A stretch of 39,236 nt of DNA from Rugamonas rubra (GCF_900114705.1 NZ_FOTW01000039.1:1-39236); one strand, 5' to 3'; counted from the first letter of the stretch, positions 8,439-17,078 are shown. Translations and numbers: made by a program. The notes: generated from the letters alone by a model not told the origin.

Positions 8439-8460
8439 TGGGGGTGTAATCCATGGCTGA
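8439..8460 (+). promoter_or_regulatory. Ribosome binding site and ATGGCTGA stop/start overlap ahead of replacement rarA
   Basis: A GGGGGTG box (8440-8446) sits six bases before the ATG at 8453. The host rarA frame, extended into the element, terminates with the TGA at 8458-8460, so stop and start overlap by eight bases. This arrangement favours re-initiation by ribosomes finishing the truncated host frame. The replacement gene would thus inherit host rarA transcription and translation. Confidence 0.75.
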
Positions 8461-9766
8461 TCTGTTCGGAATGGAGCGCAACAAGCCAACCCCACCACTG
8501 GCGGAAGCACTGCGACCGACAACCTTAGATGAGGTCATTGGGCAGAGTCATTTGCTCGGAGAAGGGAAGCCGTTGCGACTGGCTTTTGAGTCGGGCAAGC
8601 CGCACTCTATGATCCTGTGGGGTCCTCCAGGTGTAGGCAAAACCACCTTGGCACGACTGACCGCCAACGCCTTCAAGTGTGAGTTCATCGCACTATCAGC
8701 AGTGTTCTCCGGTGTTAAAGATATCCGCGCCGCAATGGAGCTGGCAGAGCAGAACCTTGCCATGGGCAAGCACACCATTCTGTTCGTTGACGAGATTCAC
8801 AGGTTCAATAAGTCCCAACAAGATGCCCTGCTACCGTATGCCGAATCTGGACTGGTGACACTGATCGGGGCGACCACAGAGAACCCATCTTTTGAGGTCA
8901 ATTCGGCGCTACTATCACGAGCTCAAGTGTATGTCCTCAAGTCACTGACAGAGGACGAACTCAAGGAGCTTGTTAGCACCGCCCAAGGAAAAGTTCTAAC
9001 CCATTTACAGTTCGATGATGCCGCCATTGATACCCTCGTTGGCTATGCGGATGGGGATGCGCGCAGACTTCTCAATTTGTTGGAACAGACCAGCACCGCA
9101 GCAGGAGCGGCACGCACCAATCACATCACCCCAGAGTTCATCCAAAATGCGCTCACGTTAAACGCACGCAGGTTTGACAAAGGGGGCGACAATTTTTACG
9201 ACCAGATTTCTGCTTTGCATAAATCAGTCCGTGGGTCGAACCCCGATGCTGCACTTTACTGGCTGTGCCGCATGTTGGATGGCGGCGCAGATGCCAAATA
9301 TTTGTCCCGCCGCATTGTCCGCATGGCATGGGAGGACATCGGTTTGGCTGACCCAAGAGCCATGCAGATTGCCAATGATGCTGCCACGACGTTTGAAAGG
9401 TTGGGTTCTCCAGAAGGGGAGCTAGCACTTGGACAGGCAGTAATCTATCTGGCTATTGCCGCCAAGAGCAATGCTGGTTACAACGCCTTCAATCAGGCTA
9501 TGGCATTTGTGAAGAAGGACAAGTCGCGTGAGGTTCCAGTTCACCTCCGAAATGCCCCCACAAAGCTGATGAAGGAGCTAGGCTACGGTCACGAGTATAG
9601 GTATGCTCACGATGAGCCACATGCCTATGCTGCTGGCGAAACCTACTTCCCAGACGACATGCGGGAACCAGGTTGGTATGAGCCAGTGCCGCGTGGTTTG
9701 GAGGGTAAGATTGCCGACAAGATGGCATTCTTGCGCAAGCTGGATGATGATGCTAAAAAGGTATGA
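8453..9766 (+). CDS. rarA: Element-borne complete RarA (replication-associated recombination protein A)
   Basis: 437 residues, full length for RarA/MgsA. Walker A GPPGVGKT is near residue 60, Walker B FVDEIH near residue 117, and sensor 1 IGATTENPSFEVN follows. The C-terminal tetramerisation region (RFDKGGDNFYDQISALHKSVRGS...YADGDARRLLNLLE) is intact. By eye it is close to 90% identical to the protein encoded by the two host fragments, yet the DNA differs at most wobble positions and is less GC-rich. The longest identical run I found is about 20 bases. The stretch matching the att core reads TTCAATAAGTC instead of TTCAACAAGGC, so this copy is not itself a good target. It should supply RarA function after insertion. 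Confidence 0.95.
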   Translation: MADLFGMERNKPTPPLAEALRPTTLDEVIGQSHLLGEGKPLRLAFESGKPHSMILWGPPGVGKTTLARLTANAFKCEFIALSAVFSGVKDIRAAMELAEQNLAMGKHTILFVDEIHRFNKSQQDALLPYAESGLVTLIGATTENPSFEVNSALLSRAQVYVLKSLTEDELKELVSTAQGKVLTHLQFDDAAIDTLVGYADGDARRLLNLLEQTSTAAGAARTNHITPEFIQNALTLNARRFDKGGDNFYDQISALHKSVRGSNPDAALYWLCRMLDGGADAKYLSRRIVRMAWEDIGLADPRAMQIANDAATTFERLGSPEGELALGQAVIYLAIAAKSNAGYNAFNQAMAFVKKDKSREVPVHLRNAPTKLMKELGYGHEYRYAHDEPHAYAAGETYFPDDMREPGWYEPVPRGLEGKIADKMAFLRKLDDDAKKV

Positions 9767-9767
9767 T

Positions 9768-10910
9768 ATGAAAAAAAGTGAACCTGAAAAAATCTGTGCA
9801 TTGTGTCCCGCAATCCTGACTGCTGAGAATTTCACTAGGGAACATATCATTCCTAATTCTATCGGTGGACGAAAGAAGACGACAGGCTTTATCTGTAATA
9901 CCTGCAACAACGATTGCGGGAAGAAATGGGAGTCGGTTCTTGCGGAACAATTTCTTTGGTTTTCACTTGCAACAGGTGTAAAAAGAGAAAATGGAAATTC
10001 TCCGAATCTTTCCGTAAAGACTGTGGAAGGGGAAAATCTTCTGTTACGTCATGATGGATCAATGACCGCTGCAAAACCCACATACTCAGAACAAGAAGAA
10101 AATGGGAAAATTAAAATAAAGATTCAAAGTAGAACAAAAGAGGAAGCACGAAAAATTGTCAAAGGCGTAGTTAAAAAATATCCCACAGTTGACTTCAATG
10201 AATCCATGGACAATTTTATTGTCGAGCAAAGCTATTTGGAAAGTCCATTAGCCATGGAACTTCAATTTGGTGGACCTGATGGTGGAAGGTCAATGGTCAA
10301 AACTGCTTTTGCATTAGCATCAGAATACGGAATTTCCAACCGCAAATGTGAAAAAGCTATTGACTATTTAAAAGATAGTGAAGTTACGCCTCCCTTTGGA
10401 TTTTGCTACACTGTCGATTTGGTTAAAAATAGACCAGTCGATGAGATTTTTCACTGCGTTGCTATAAGAGGACTACCGAAATTTAGAAAGCTATTGGGAT
10501 ACGTAGAATACTTCAACATGGCTCGAATTCTTGTCGAGTTAAGTGATGAATATGATGGAGACGATATCTATCATTCCTATTCGATTGACCCAACAACCGG
10601 GATCGAAGCCGATATTGAGGTCGACTTCAATGTCGATATCGAGATCTTAAAGGCGATCTTAGATGGCGACGGAATGCCTTTGGATAAATACAATGAGGCA
10701 GCAAATTATATTTTGCCCATAGTATTGAAAAAGAATTTTGATCGTGAAAGAAATCGGGTCGTGGTAGATGCTGCAAAACTCGCCTTTGAGACTTTAGGTG
10801 TCGAGCCTGATCAGAACTTACCACAAGAAAAAAATCAGGAATTTATTAACATATTAATGGAGCAGATAAAGCCATTTATCATTGCCAATTTAAAAAATAA
10901 ATTTCACTGA
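9768..10910 (+). CDS. HNH endonuclease domain protein co-transcribed with replacement rarA
   Basis: 380 residues. The N-terminus has a zinc-binding HNH signature: CALC at residues 10-13, EHIIPNSIGG around 25-34, then CNTCN at about 43-47. The remaining ~300 residues are not recognised. They contain an acidic region rich in D and E near residues 265-300, and a helical C-terminus. The start codon lies one base after the rarA stop, with an AAAAAGG box inside the end of rarA, so the two are translationally linked. HNH proteins of this layout occur among phage-defence and mobile-element nucleases. The DNA target is unknown, and a defence role is inference from the neighbours. Confidence 0.8.
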   Translation: MKKSEPEKICALCPAILTAENFTREHIIPNSIGGRKKTTGFICNTCNNDCGKKWESVLAEQFLWFSLATGVKRENGNSPNLSVKTVEGENLLLRHDGSMTAAKPTYSEQEENGKIKIKIQSRTKEEARKIVKGVVKKYPTVDFNESMDNFIVEQSYLESPLAMELQFGGPDGGRSMVKTAFALASEYGISNRKCEKAIDYLKDSEVTPPFGFCYTVDLVKNRPVDEIFHCVAIRGLPKFRKLLGYVEYFNMARILVELSDEYDGDDIYHSYSIDPTTGIEADIEVDFNVDIEILKAILDGDGMPLDKYNEAANYILPIVLKKNFDRERNRVVVDAAKLAFETLGVEPDQNLPQEKNQEFINILMEQIKPFIIANLKNKFH

Positions 10911-10952
10911 CAAAGCTCAATAGGAAGATAGGGAAGTAGTCTTTCTCCTCAA

Positions 10953-11723
10953 CTACATGTCTGCTTCAATTTGTGCTGCTGTTAGAATTCGTGCTAGTAA
11001 ATGTTCCTTATCTGGCGCACTAAGATTCACTAAGCTTTCAATGTGCTCCCTCATTGGTTTGACATTTCTTTCAGCCGCTACAATGATGTATTTTACATCA
11101 CTCACATTGTAAGTAAGCCTGTATGGTTCAAGAAGGTCTTTGTGAGTTTGCTTCTTCGTTGGATCATTAATGTCAGATTCAGGAACAAAAGGCCAAACAG
11201 CAACCGAATTGAGCGGAAGGACGTATCTCCACTCTCTTTCGTCAGCAAACCTGTAATGTTTAGCTTTCTTGTTTTTTCGTTCTAAAATTCCCTCATAGTT
11301 TTTTATGTAGCGCTGAACATTCATAAGATTCATGTAGTCTTTGTTCAGCTGATTGGCAGTAGCGTAGTCGGTTAGTCCAGTGGCAGCTGTAAGAAGAGAG
11401 TGAATCCCTTGGAGTCCGTGAAGGAGATTGTTTGTAAATTCACTATTTTTATTAACGTATGCGACAGGATTAAGACCATTAATCAATGCCCATTCTTTTG
11501 TCATTCCAATTCCAAATTTTCCATATTTTCTCATGTGAGTTGGAAGTTCTGATAACCGTAAATCACAGAATGAAACCATCGGGGCGGCAAACTTTCGATC
11601 AGCTCCGTTGTTGTTGATAGTTTCAGTCGAATAGCCAGGACGGAATCCTTGATCATTGAGAATTGCCTTTAGTCCGGCTAACTTCGTAAAATGGAAAAGA
11701 ATGTCAGGGTATGGACTTTGCAT
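10953..11723 (-). CDS. AbiGi-like abortive-infection family protein
   Basis: 256 residues. The N-terminal half follows the AbiGi pattern: ILFHFTKLAGLKAILNDQGF at residues 8-27, PMVSFCDLRLSELPTHMRKYG near 48-68, then GIGMTKEWALINGLNPVAYV. A later FADEREWRYVLP matches the conserved ERxWR element of these proteins. AbiGi is one half of the lactococcal AbiG phage-exclusion system. No AbiGii-like partner is adjacent, although the gene converges on the HNH gene. No clear ribosome binding site precedes the ATG at 11723. A second protein with the same general layout lies at 19903. The family call is by eye and the mechanism is unknown. Confidence 0.65.
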   Translation of the reverse strand: MQSPYPDILFHFTKLAGLKAILNDQGFRPGYSTETINNNGADRKFAAPMVSFCDLRLSELPTHMRKYGKFGIGMTKEWALINGLNPVAYVNKNSEFTNNLLHGLQGIHSLLTAATGLTDYATANQLNKDYMNLMNVQRYIKNYEGILERKNKKAKHYRFADEREWRYVLPLNSVAVWPFVPESDINDPTKKQTHKDLLEPYRLTYNVSDVKYIIVAAERNVKPMREHIESLVNLSAPDKEHLLARILTAAQIEADM

Positions 11724-11803
11724 AGTATTTTTTTATGTTAGTAATGATGCTTCCAATAGTAATCGATAGTTGCGAGCCCGTCTAGAAAATTTTTAGTGTT
11801 GAG

Positions 11804-12112
11804 TTATATTTTTGCATTATTTTCCTTCTCTGTAAGTTTTTGTTTTAGGTTGGATTGGAGATCTTCATTGAGTTTCTTTTTTGCAAGCCATTGACCAAAT
11901 TCTTCTTCGGTAAATTCTTCACCATTCATATACCAATGAATGGTGCCGTCAGGCTCTTCAATTGCAGGACCGTCTTCACGATGAAGCACGCCATTCAAGA
12001 ACCAAGACTTAGTGCCGTCATCTACTTCAAAAGCAGGACCGTCCTCACGGTGAAGCTTCCCATTTAGATACCAACAGATTTCTTCACCTTCCTCATGTCT
12101 TCCGTTTTTCAT
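11804..12112 (-). CDS. Small protein with LHREDGPA (MORN-like) repeats
   Basis: 102 residues. Units of about 20 residues of the form W-Y/F-x-N-G-x-L-H-R-E-D-G-P-A are repeated: WYLNGKLHREDGPA, then WFLNGVLHREDGPA, then a degenerate WYMNGEEFTEEEF. Repeats like these occur in phage and mobile-element proteins and resemble MORN or toxin-repeat beta hairpins. The C-terminus is a charged helix. It lies 29 bases downstream of the gene at 12142-12732 on the same strand, so it is probably in that operon. I cannot assign a function. Confidence 0.65.
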   Translation of the reverse strand: MKNGRHEEGEEICWYLNGKLHREDGPAFEVDDGTKSWFLNGVLHREDGPAIEEPDGTIHWYMNGEEFTEEEFGQWLAKKKLNEDLQSNLKQKLTEKENNAKI

Positions 12113-12141
12113 ATCTTAATTACTTCCCTTTATAGTTAAAT

Positions 12142-12732
12142 TTAGATTTTTGCATCGCCTAATCCTTTGGGATCAATCTTGGCTGTTGTATTAGTCGCTG
12201 AACTGTTCGATGGACTAGAGGCTTGGCTCAACGTTTGGCTTGTTGTTGGCGTTGTGACTGGTCTTGTTGGAATTGTCGCTGGCGTCGAGAACTGAGTAAT
12301 CGAGCTACTTGGCTTTACCAATTCTTTAACTACATCCTTACCAATAACTCTTTCCTTTTCTACATCTCTCCCTGCATCTGCCACCGTATCGATTTCATTT
12401 ACTGCTTTGGCAACGGCGTCACTAAGTTCTTTCAATTTCTTGTTGTCTATCCATGCACATTGAACCCACTTTGCCGCAATCCTAGACAACTGTTTTCCCT
12501 CAAGTTTGTCCGCACCTCTAAGCCTCAGAATGATGTTGGCTTCTTCCGCAGTTCTTTCCCAGCTAAACCCCAATTCTTTTAACGCCATAATTTCGTTGCG
12601 ATAATTGTCAACATGACTCAACACTTTCATTGGCTCTTTTTTAGTCACAGCTTTAACCAATGATTCGACCCAGTTTATTTCCTTTTTCTTGGTTTTTCTT
12701 TTGACGCTTACTTTGATTAATTTTTCTGTCAT
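12142..12732 (-). CDS. Putative DNA-binding protein divergent from the relaxase operon
   Basis: 196 residues. The start at 12732 follows a good GAGGAAG ribosome binding site. The N-terminus is very basic. Residues ~45-95 (YRNEIMALKELGFSWERTAEEANIILR) look like a helix-turn-helix of the 'swxxIA' type seen in mobilization and plasmid regulator proteins. The C-terminal 60 residues are low-complexity Thr/Ser/Pro. It is transcribed away from the relaxase operon across the candidate oriT, a usual place for a relaxosome or regulatory protein. Role and family are inferred from this position only. Confidence 0.55.
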   Translation of the reverse strand: MTEKLIKVSVKRKTKKKEINWVESLVKAVTKKEPMKVLSHVDNYRNEIMALKELGFSWERTAEEANIILRLRGADKLEGKQLSRIAAKWVQCAWIDNKKLKELSDAVAKAVNEIDTVADAGRDVEKERVIGKDVVKELVKPSSSITQFSTPATIPTRPVTTPTTSQTLSQASSPSNSSATNTTAKIDPKGLGDAKI

Positions 12733-13069
12733 GTCTTCCTCATCTGATCGTTATGTAATTGACTATAACGAAATATGGAAAGAAGTCAAATCAAGGAAAA
12801 CCAAAATCTTAGACAAAATCGAAAACAAAAAATCTTAGACAACATCTTGGACAGCAGAATATCACAAATCATAGATAATTAAAAAAGGTCAACTAAAAGG
12901 GAAAAACAAGAAAAAAAATTAATGAAGCACACACGGATAGGAAGGACTCCTATCAAGTCAAATAAAAACGCGCAGCCTATGTAAATATCCCGTTTTTTGT
13001 GGGTGACTACTTCTCTAAATTTGACAAATTTTTAAAGATCGTTACTCTTATATTAGGAGGAATAAAATT
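12733..13069. other. Candidate oriT / relaxosome-binding region
   Basis: This 337-base AT-rich divergent gap lies upstream of the RHH accessory gene and the MOBF relaxase. It holds three direct copies of ATCTTRGACA at 12806-12816, 12832-12842 and 12844-12853, and an inverted repeat GATAGGA...TCCTATC at 12936-12954 with a five-base loop. Short direct repeats beside an inverted repeat next to the relaxase gene are typical of oriT regions. I could not match the nic sequence of R388 or F. A promoter for the plus-strand operon is expected near 13021-13054. Confidence 0.5.
12806..12853 (+). repeat. Three ATCTTRGACA direct repeats
   Basis: The copies start at 12806, 12832 and 12844. The first two are identical over 11 bases, and the third has G for A at the sixth position and matches over 10. 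They lie between the divergent helix-turn-helix gene and the relaxase operon, as expected for binding sites of a relaxosome accessory protein or regulator. Confidence 0.6.
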
Positions 13070-13405
13070 ATGTTGACAAAAAGTGTGAAGGTAAGTGAAA
13101 TAATCATAGAGAAATCGAAGGCGCGGCGCTTTCAATCTCCCAATCAGTATATTTTGCATTTGATGGAGTTTGAAGAAGCTAATAGAGGGGGTGCTCAGAT
13201 CGATATTATAAAGAGTCACAATGCGCTGATGGGCTTTATGGAGATGGAAAGATTAATGATGGAGAAGCTAAACCACGCTATTAGAATTCTTATTGAAAAG
13301 ACAGAGATAGAGTTGCAGCTTGCCGAGCGTGAAAAAGCATTTTTGAGAGATGCAATGGATAGTGCAATCAAAAAAGGAAAGTGGGTATTTAAGGGAAAAG
13401 ATTGA
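13070..13405 (+). CDS. Ribbon-helix-helix relaxosome accessory protein (TrwA/TraY-like position)
   Basis: 111 residues. A strong AGGAGG ribosome binding site precedes the ATG at 13070. Residues 5-37 fit a ribbon-helix-helix fold: a short strand SVKVS, helix EIIIEKSKARRF, turn, and helix PNQYILHLMEFEEANR. The rest is a long amphipathic, probably coiled-coil, helix region. The gene sits directly upstream of and overlapping the MOBF relaxase gene, where plasmids such as R388 carry the RHH protein TrwA. It probably binds oriT repeats, helps nicking and represses its own promoter. Sequence similarity to a named family was not established, so this is a fold-and-context call. Confidence 0.6.
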   Translation: MLTKSVKVSEIIIEKSKARRFQSPNQYILHLMEFEEANRGGAQIDIIKSHNALMGFMEMERLMMEKLNHAIRILIEKTEIELQLAEREKAFLRDAMDSAIKKGKWVFKGKD

Positions 13406-13407
13406 GC

Positions 13408-16400
13408 ATGATAAATGTGGAATGGCGTAGTGTTGCGCATGGCTTCGACTACAAGAAATACTTGCAGCGCCAAGTCCAAGATGTTCTTGATGATGTCGAT
13501 CAGATTAATGCAGATCCAAAGATGGCTTACTACGCAAAATCTGGCGAGTTCTCATTGGAAAATCTTACTAGGATATCAGGCGGATTAGCTGATAGATTTG
13601 GTTTGTCTGGTCCTGCTGACATGAAGAAATTGGAGGCAATATCTGAACTTGAACTTGGTAATCATCCTGACGTAATTAAGAGTCTACGTATCAAAAATAA
13701 GATTACGCACGTTCTCGATCATCCGAGTTTGAAAGAGACTATTGAAGTCACGAAAAAGGATATCAAGAGGGGTTGGGTTGAGGTCGATGGCGAGAAGATA
13801 CGCTTCACGAAGGATCAGGTAAAAGAAGAAGTTGCTACGAACCGCCGCACATCCTTGGAGCTAGTTTTATCATTAGACAAGTCGTTTTCTTACCTGTTCT
13901 TTTCCGATGCGCTATCTATGCCAGAGAAGAAGATTTTTCAAGAACTTTTGTTCCAAGCAAAGCATACCGTATTGGAAGAAATCATTGCGCCCATGTTAGT
14001 GACTAACGATGGAAAGAAGGGGGAGTTGCTTTTCTATGACTTCATGCACCTAGACAACAGAGAGCAAGATCCTCATATCCACATTCATAGTAATATTTCA
14101 AACCTAATACGGCTTCCAAATGGAAAATTTAAGGTCATTGAGCCGCGTGAATTGTTCAAGAAAGGGACTGCCGAACGTGCTGATTTTCAGTTCAAAGCAA
14201 TTGTTCTCAAGCTCATGCAAGAGCGCTTGCCAAACATTCCCATCGAGGCATACGACAACGACTTTCAAGCAGTCAATGCGAGTGGAAAGAATGTTTCCGA
14301 AACAAAGGATTTTCGTGTGGCTTTCGATGATGAAACGACGAAGGAGATACGTTCAAAGTATACGCATGACAAGAAGATAAAAGACAAGGTTGATCTCGAC
14401 AAGAAGAATCTCTATCAGAAAAATCAGAACCTACTAACTAGGTTAAAGTCAGACTTCGAGCATGGAAAATACACTAAGAACGACTACTTGGATAGGGTTG
14501 CAGAAATCAATGATAAATATCAAAACGATTTTGCGCATTTGTCGTCAAGAAAGTATGATAAGTTAGTGCAGCGCCAACTTGTCGATTCCAAGAAAATTGT
14601 GTCTTTACATGAGAAGCAGGAGCAGCTTGTTCAGAAGGTTTCTGAGATAGACATCAAGCTGAAGCCATTGGATGAAGTCAAGGAAATTAGACGCGCTTAC
14701 ACTGACGAGCAGATACTTGAAAACTTAACTAATAGAAGTCCGAAATTTACACGCAATGATCTCATTAAAGACATTGCCAAGTATCGTGGGTTAGGTGTTG
14801 AAGCGCAGTGGGTTGCAGATTCCATCTTGAAGAAAAATGCAGATATCTTTGCATTGCCAACCAAAGCTCACAATACGCGCAGCCCCTTCGATCAGCCGAC
14901 ATTTACTCTGCGATCATTGGCTGAACTTGAACACGAAAATATGCAGCTCCTGGAAAAGATTAGTAAGCAGGAACACAAGCAATATCAGATGGACGACGCC
15001 ATACAACATATTGAACGCCGTGAAAAAATTTCCTTCAAAGTTGAGCAAGCCGACTACCTGAAAAATGTGTTCAGCAAGCATGGTGGATCATTGATTGTTG
15101 GACTACCTGGCACAGGGAAAAGCTTTGCGATGAAGCACGCCGTTGCGATGGCAAAAACGATGCGAAGAATGACCTATGGACTTGCGCCGACCGGCAAGGT
15201 TGCAAGTGCTATTGCTGATGAATCTGGAACTGACTACGCGGCGACCATCGATAAATTTCTCATTGATATCGACAACGGCAAAGCCGCATTAAAAGAAGAC
15301 GACATTGTGTTTGTAGATGAAGCTGGAATGATAGGGACGAGGAACTACAACAGGCTCTTGAAGGTCGTCGCTGACTCAGGCGCAAAACTGGTTTTGATAG
15401 GGGACAACAACCAGTTAGATCCAGTGTCAGCAGGGAACACGTTCAATGAGTTTATACGAGCGCACGCCGACAAACCCTTCACGTCGATACTGTCCGAAAT
15501 CAGCCGACAGAAAGATGCTGACGCACTGAAAATTGCCCAAGCTGTATCCGGTCAAAGCAGCATGGCGCAGCGTGGTGGATCTGCCCAGGAACAGCTCCAA
15601 TCGTGGCAGACTGATCGAGAGGCAGCGACCCACACCCGCGATGCTTTTGGTCTGCTGGAAACCTTCGGCTTGGTGCAGCAATTTGATACCTCCAGCGACA
15701 TGCTGGACGCCGCTATGACCCAGTTCACGAAGCAGCCCGAACCTTATGATCAGAAGATCATGTTGGCATCGACAAACAAGACCGTCGACCTTCTCAACAC
15801 TTCCATCCAGGCACAGCGGCAAAGTGCTGGTGAACTCGGTAGGTCAGTGGAGGTTGGCGGCGAGCATCTTCACATCAAAGATCGGGTTGTCATTCTCAAA
15901 AATACCAAGGAGGTAAAGAATGGCGACTTCGGCACAATTCTGGACATTTACAAGGATGGTTCATTGCTGGTGAAGTTCGACAATGGCGCGATGAAAACCG
16001 TCAATCCTGAGACAACAAATATTAGTCTAGGTTATGCCATGACGGTGCATAAATCTCAGGGTATTACTAAGACAAAGACCTACCATGTTGGCGAAGTCTC
16101 CCAGCTAAATAATGCGCAATTGTTCAACGTTGCGGCAACTAGAAATACACAGCAATATCAATTCTTTGCAGTTGCATCAGAATACGACGCTGTGAAAGAA
16201 TCCTATTGCAGAGCATCGGACAAAATTAGCTTATTGGATGTTCGGGAAATTATCCAAGCTGCGCCGCCAAAGGCAAGCTACTCTGTGCAATTAGAGGAAA
16301 AGAAGGAACGGCTTGCAGCTTACAAACAGGCTGAAATTGAGAGTTCAACAAGAAAAATTGATAGTCCAGAAGAGTTGCAAAAGACAGTAGCTCAGATTGA

Positions 16401-16818
16401 ACTTGAACATCACTATCTAAACAACCCACCACCAAGTTATCAAGAAATTGGCAAGCGTCTGATTGATGCATTACGATGGAAGGTTGAGGAGGTTAATAAG
16501 TGGCTTCGTGAAACAAGGGATGAAGTCGTCACAACAGACAAAAATTTGTTATCTTCAATGCCGACAACTGATTTAACGGATCTTTGTTTGCGTGAGTTGA
16601 TCAATAGAAAAGTAGAAAGTTTGCTATCAGGAACTGCACGCCTTTGGGATAAAACCCCTGTGTCGGAAGTCGAAATTATTCCTCATCCAAAGCAAGATGC
16701 AATCCGAACTAATACAGCCACACAATCTGTCGCAGAGAAGGATCTCCCAGTTGCAATAAATGCACCGGTCGAAAAGAAAAAAATAAAGAAGAAGAAAAAA
16801 CTAGAGTTGGCACTTTGA
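13408..16818 (+). CDS. MOBF-family conjugative relaxase-helicase
   Basis: About 1136 residues from the ATG at 13408; the TTG at 13402, overlapping the preceding stop, is an alternative. The N-terminal TrwC-type relaxase has tyrosines MAYYAKSGEF near residue 42, RRTSLELVLSLDKSFSYLF near 150, and the metal-binding histidine triad within HLDNREQDPHIHIHSN near 214-229. The C-terminal SF1 helicase has Walker A GLPGTGKS at 565-572, Walker B DIVFVDEAGM, motif III IGDNNQLDPVSAG and motif VI YAMTVHKSQG. This enzyme nicks oriT, stays bound to the 5' end and unwinds the transferred strand. No coupling ATPase gene is nearby, so the element should use a helper's transfer machinery. The C-terminus is Lys-rich. 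Confidence 0.9.
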   Translation: MINVEWRSVAHGFDYKKYLQRQVQDVLDDVDQINADPKMAYYAKSGEFSLENLTRISGGLADRFGLSGPADMKKLEAISELELGNHPDVIKSLRIKNKITHVLDHPSLKETIEVTKKDIKRGWVEVDGEKIRFTKDQVKEEVATNRRTSLELVLSLDKSFSYLFFSDALSMPEKKIFQELLFQAKHTVLEEIIAPMLVTNDGKKGELLFYDFMHLDNREQDPHIHIHSNISNLIRLPNGKFKVIEPRELFKKGTAERADFQFKAIVLKLMQERLPNIPIEAYDNDFQAVNASGKNVSETKDFRVAFDDETTKEIRSKYTHDKKIKDKVDLDKKNLYQKNQNLLTRLKSDFEHGKYTKNDYLDRVAEINDKYQNDFAHLSSRKYDKLVQRQLVDSKKIVSLHEKQEQLVQKVSEIDIKLKPLDEVKEIRRAYTDEQILENLTNRSPKFTRNDLIKDIAKYRGLGVEAQWVADSILKKNADIFALPTKAHNTRSPFDQPTFTLRSLAELEHENMQLLEKISKQEHKQYQMDDAIQHIERREKISFKVEQADYLKNVFSKHGGSLIVGLPGTGKSFAMKHAVAMAKTMRRMTYGLAPTGKVASAIADESGTDYAATIDKFLIDIDNGKAALKEDDIVFVDEAGMIGTRNYNRLLKVVADSGAKLVLIGDNNQLDPVSAGNTFNEFIRAHADKPFTSILSEISRQKDADALKIAQAVSGQSSMAQRGGSAQEQLQSWQTDREAATHTRDAFGLLETFGLVQQFDTSSDMLDAAMTQFTKQPEPYDQKIMLASTNKTVDLLNTSIQAQRQSAGELGRSVEVGGEHLHIKDRVVILKNTKEVKNGDFGTILDIYKDGSLLVKFDNGAMKTVNPETTNISLGYAMTVHKSQGITKTKTYHVGEVSQLNNAQLFNVAATRNTQQYQFFAVASEYDAVKESYCRASDKISLLDVREIIQAAPPKASYSVQLEEKKERLAAYKQAEIESSTRKIDSPEELQKTVAQIELEHHYLNNPPPSYQEIGKRLIDALRWKVEEVNKWLRETRDEVVTTDKNLLSSMPTTDLTDLCLRELINRKVESLLSGTARLWDKTPVSEVEIIPHPKQDAIRTNTATQSVAEKDLPVAINAPVEKKKIKKKKKLELAL

Positions 16819-16833
16819 TTTTATTTAAATCAG

Positions 16834-16861
16834 TTGACAATCAATATTTTTTTCATATAAT
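16834..16861 (+). promoter_or_regulatory. Consensus promoter TTGACA-N16-TATAAT
   Basis: TTGACA at 16834-16839 and TATAAT at 16856-16861 are 16 bases apart, both perfect consensus hexamers. No plus-strand gene follows. Only a minus-strand gene and an intrinsic terminator 40 bases downstream are present, pointing to a short untranslated RNA. Confidence 0.65.
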
Positions 16862-16867
16862 AGATTA

Positions 16868-16924
16868 GCTATTTTCCTCAAACAATGGCGTTGATTGAAT
16901 TGTCCAGCATATTGCTGGATTTTT
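16868..16924 (+). ncRNA. Putative short antisense RNA
   Basis: A perfect-consensus promoter would start transcription near 16868. TCCAGCA (16903-16909), loop TAT, TGCTGGA (16913-16919) and a run of five T form an intrinsic terminator. The predicted ~57-base RNA is complementary to the last codons of the 61-residue minus-strand gene that ends at 16878. It could control that mRNA. It has been predicted only from promoter and terminator. Confidence 0.45.
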
Positions 16925-17063
16925 CTTGTTCTGCGATATCGTCAGCATCAATTTGTGCAAAAAACTCTTCTTCAGTTAAAAATTTTCCTTCCTTGATTTC
17001 TTCATTTCCCAGTTCGATAAGTTGCTTAAATGCGTCTATCTCTGCCAATTTTTTATCTTCCAT
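16878..17063 (-). CDS. Small acidic protein, possible antitoxin-like
   Basis: 61 residues, acidic. The start at 17063 is preceded by TAGGA. The middle part (LGNEEIKEGKFLTEEEFFAQIDAD) resembles the toxin-binding tail of some type II antitoxins, where 'G+xhoxEE' is common, but there is no recognisable DNA-binding part. It follows the 275-residue gene by 15 bases on the same strand, so the two are probably one operon. A predicted antisense RNA covers its 3' end. I do not recognise a family and the antitoxin idea is weak. Confidence 0.45.
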   Translation of the reverse strand: MEDKKLAEIDAFKQLIELGNEEIKEGKFLTEEEFFAQIDADDIAEQEKSSNMLDNSINAIV

Positions 17064-17078
17064 TTTAGTGTCCTATAG

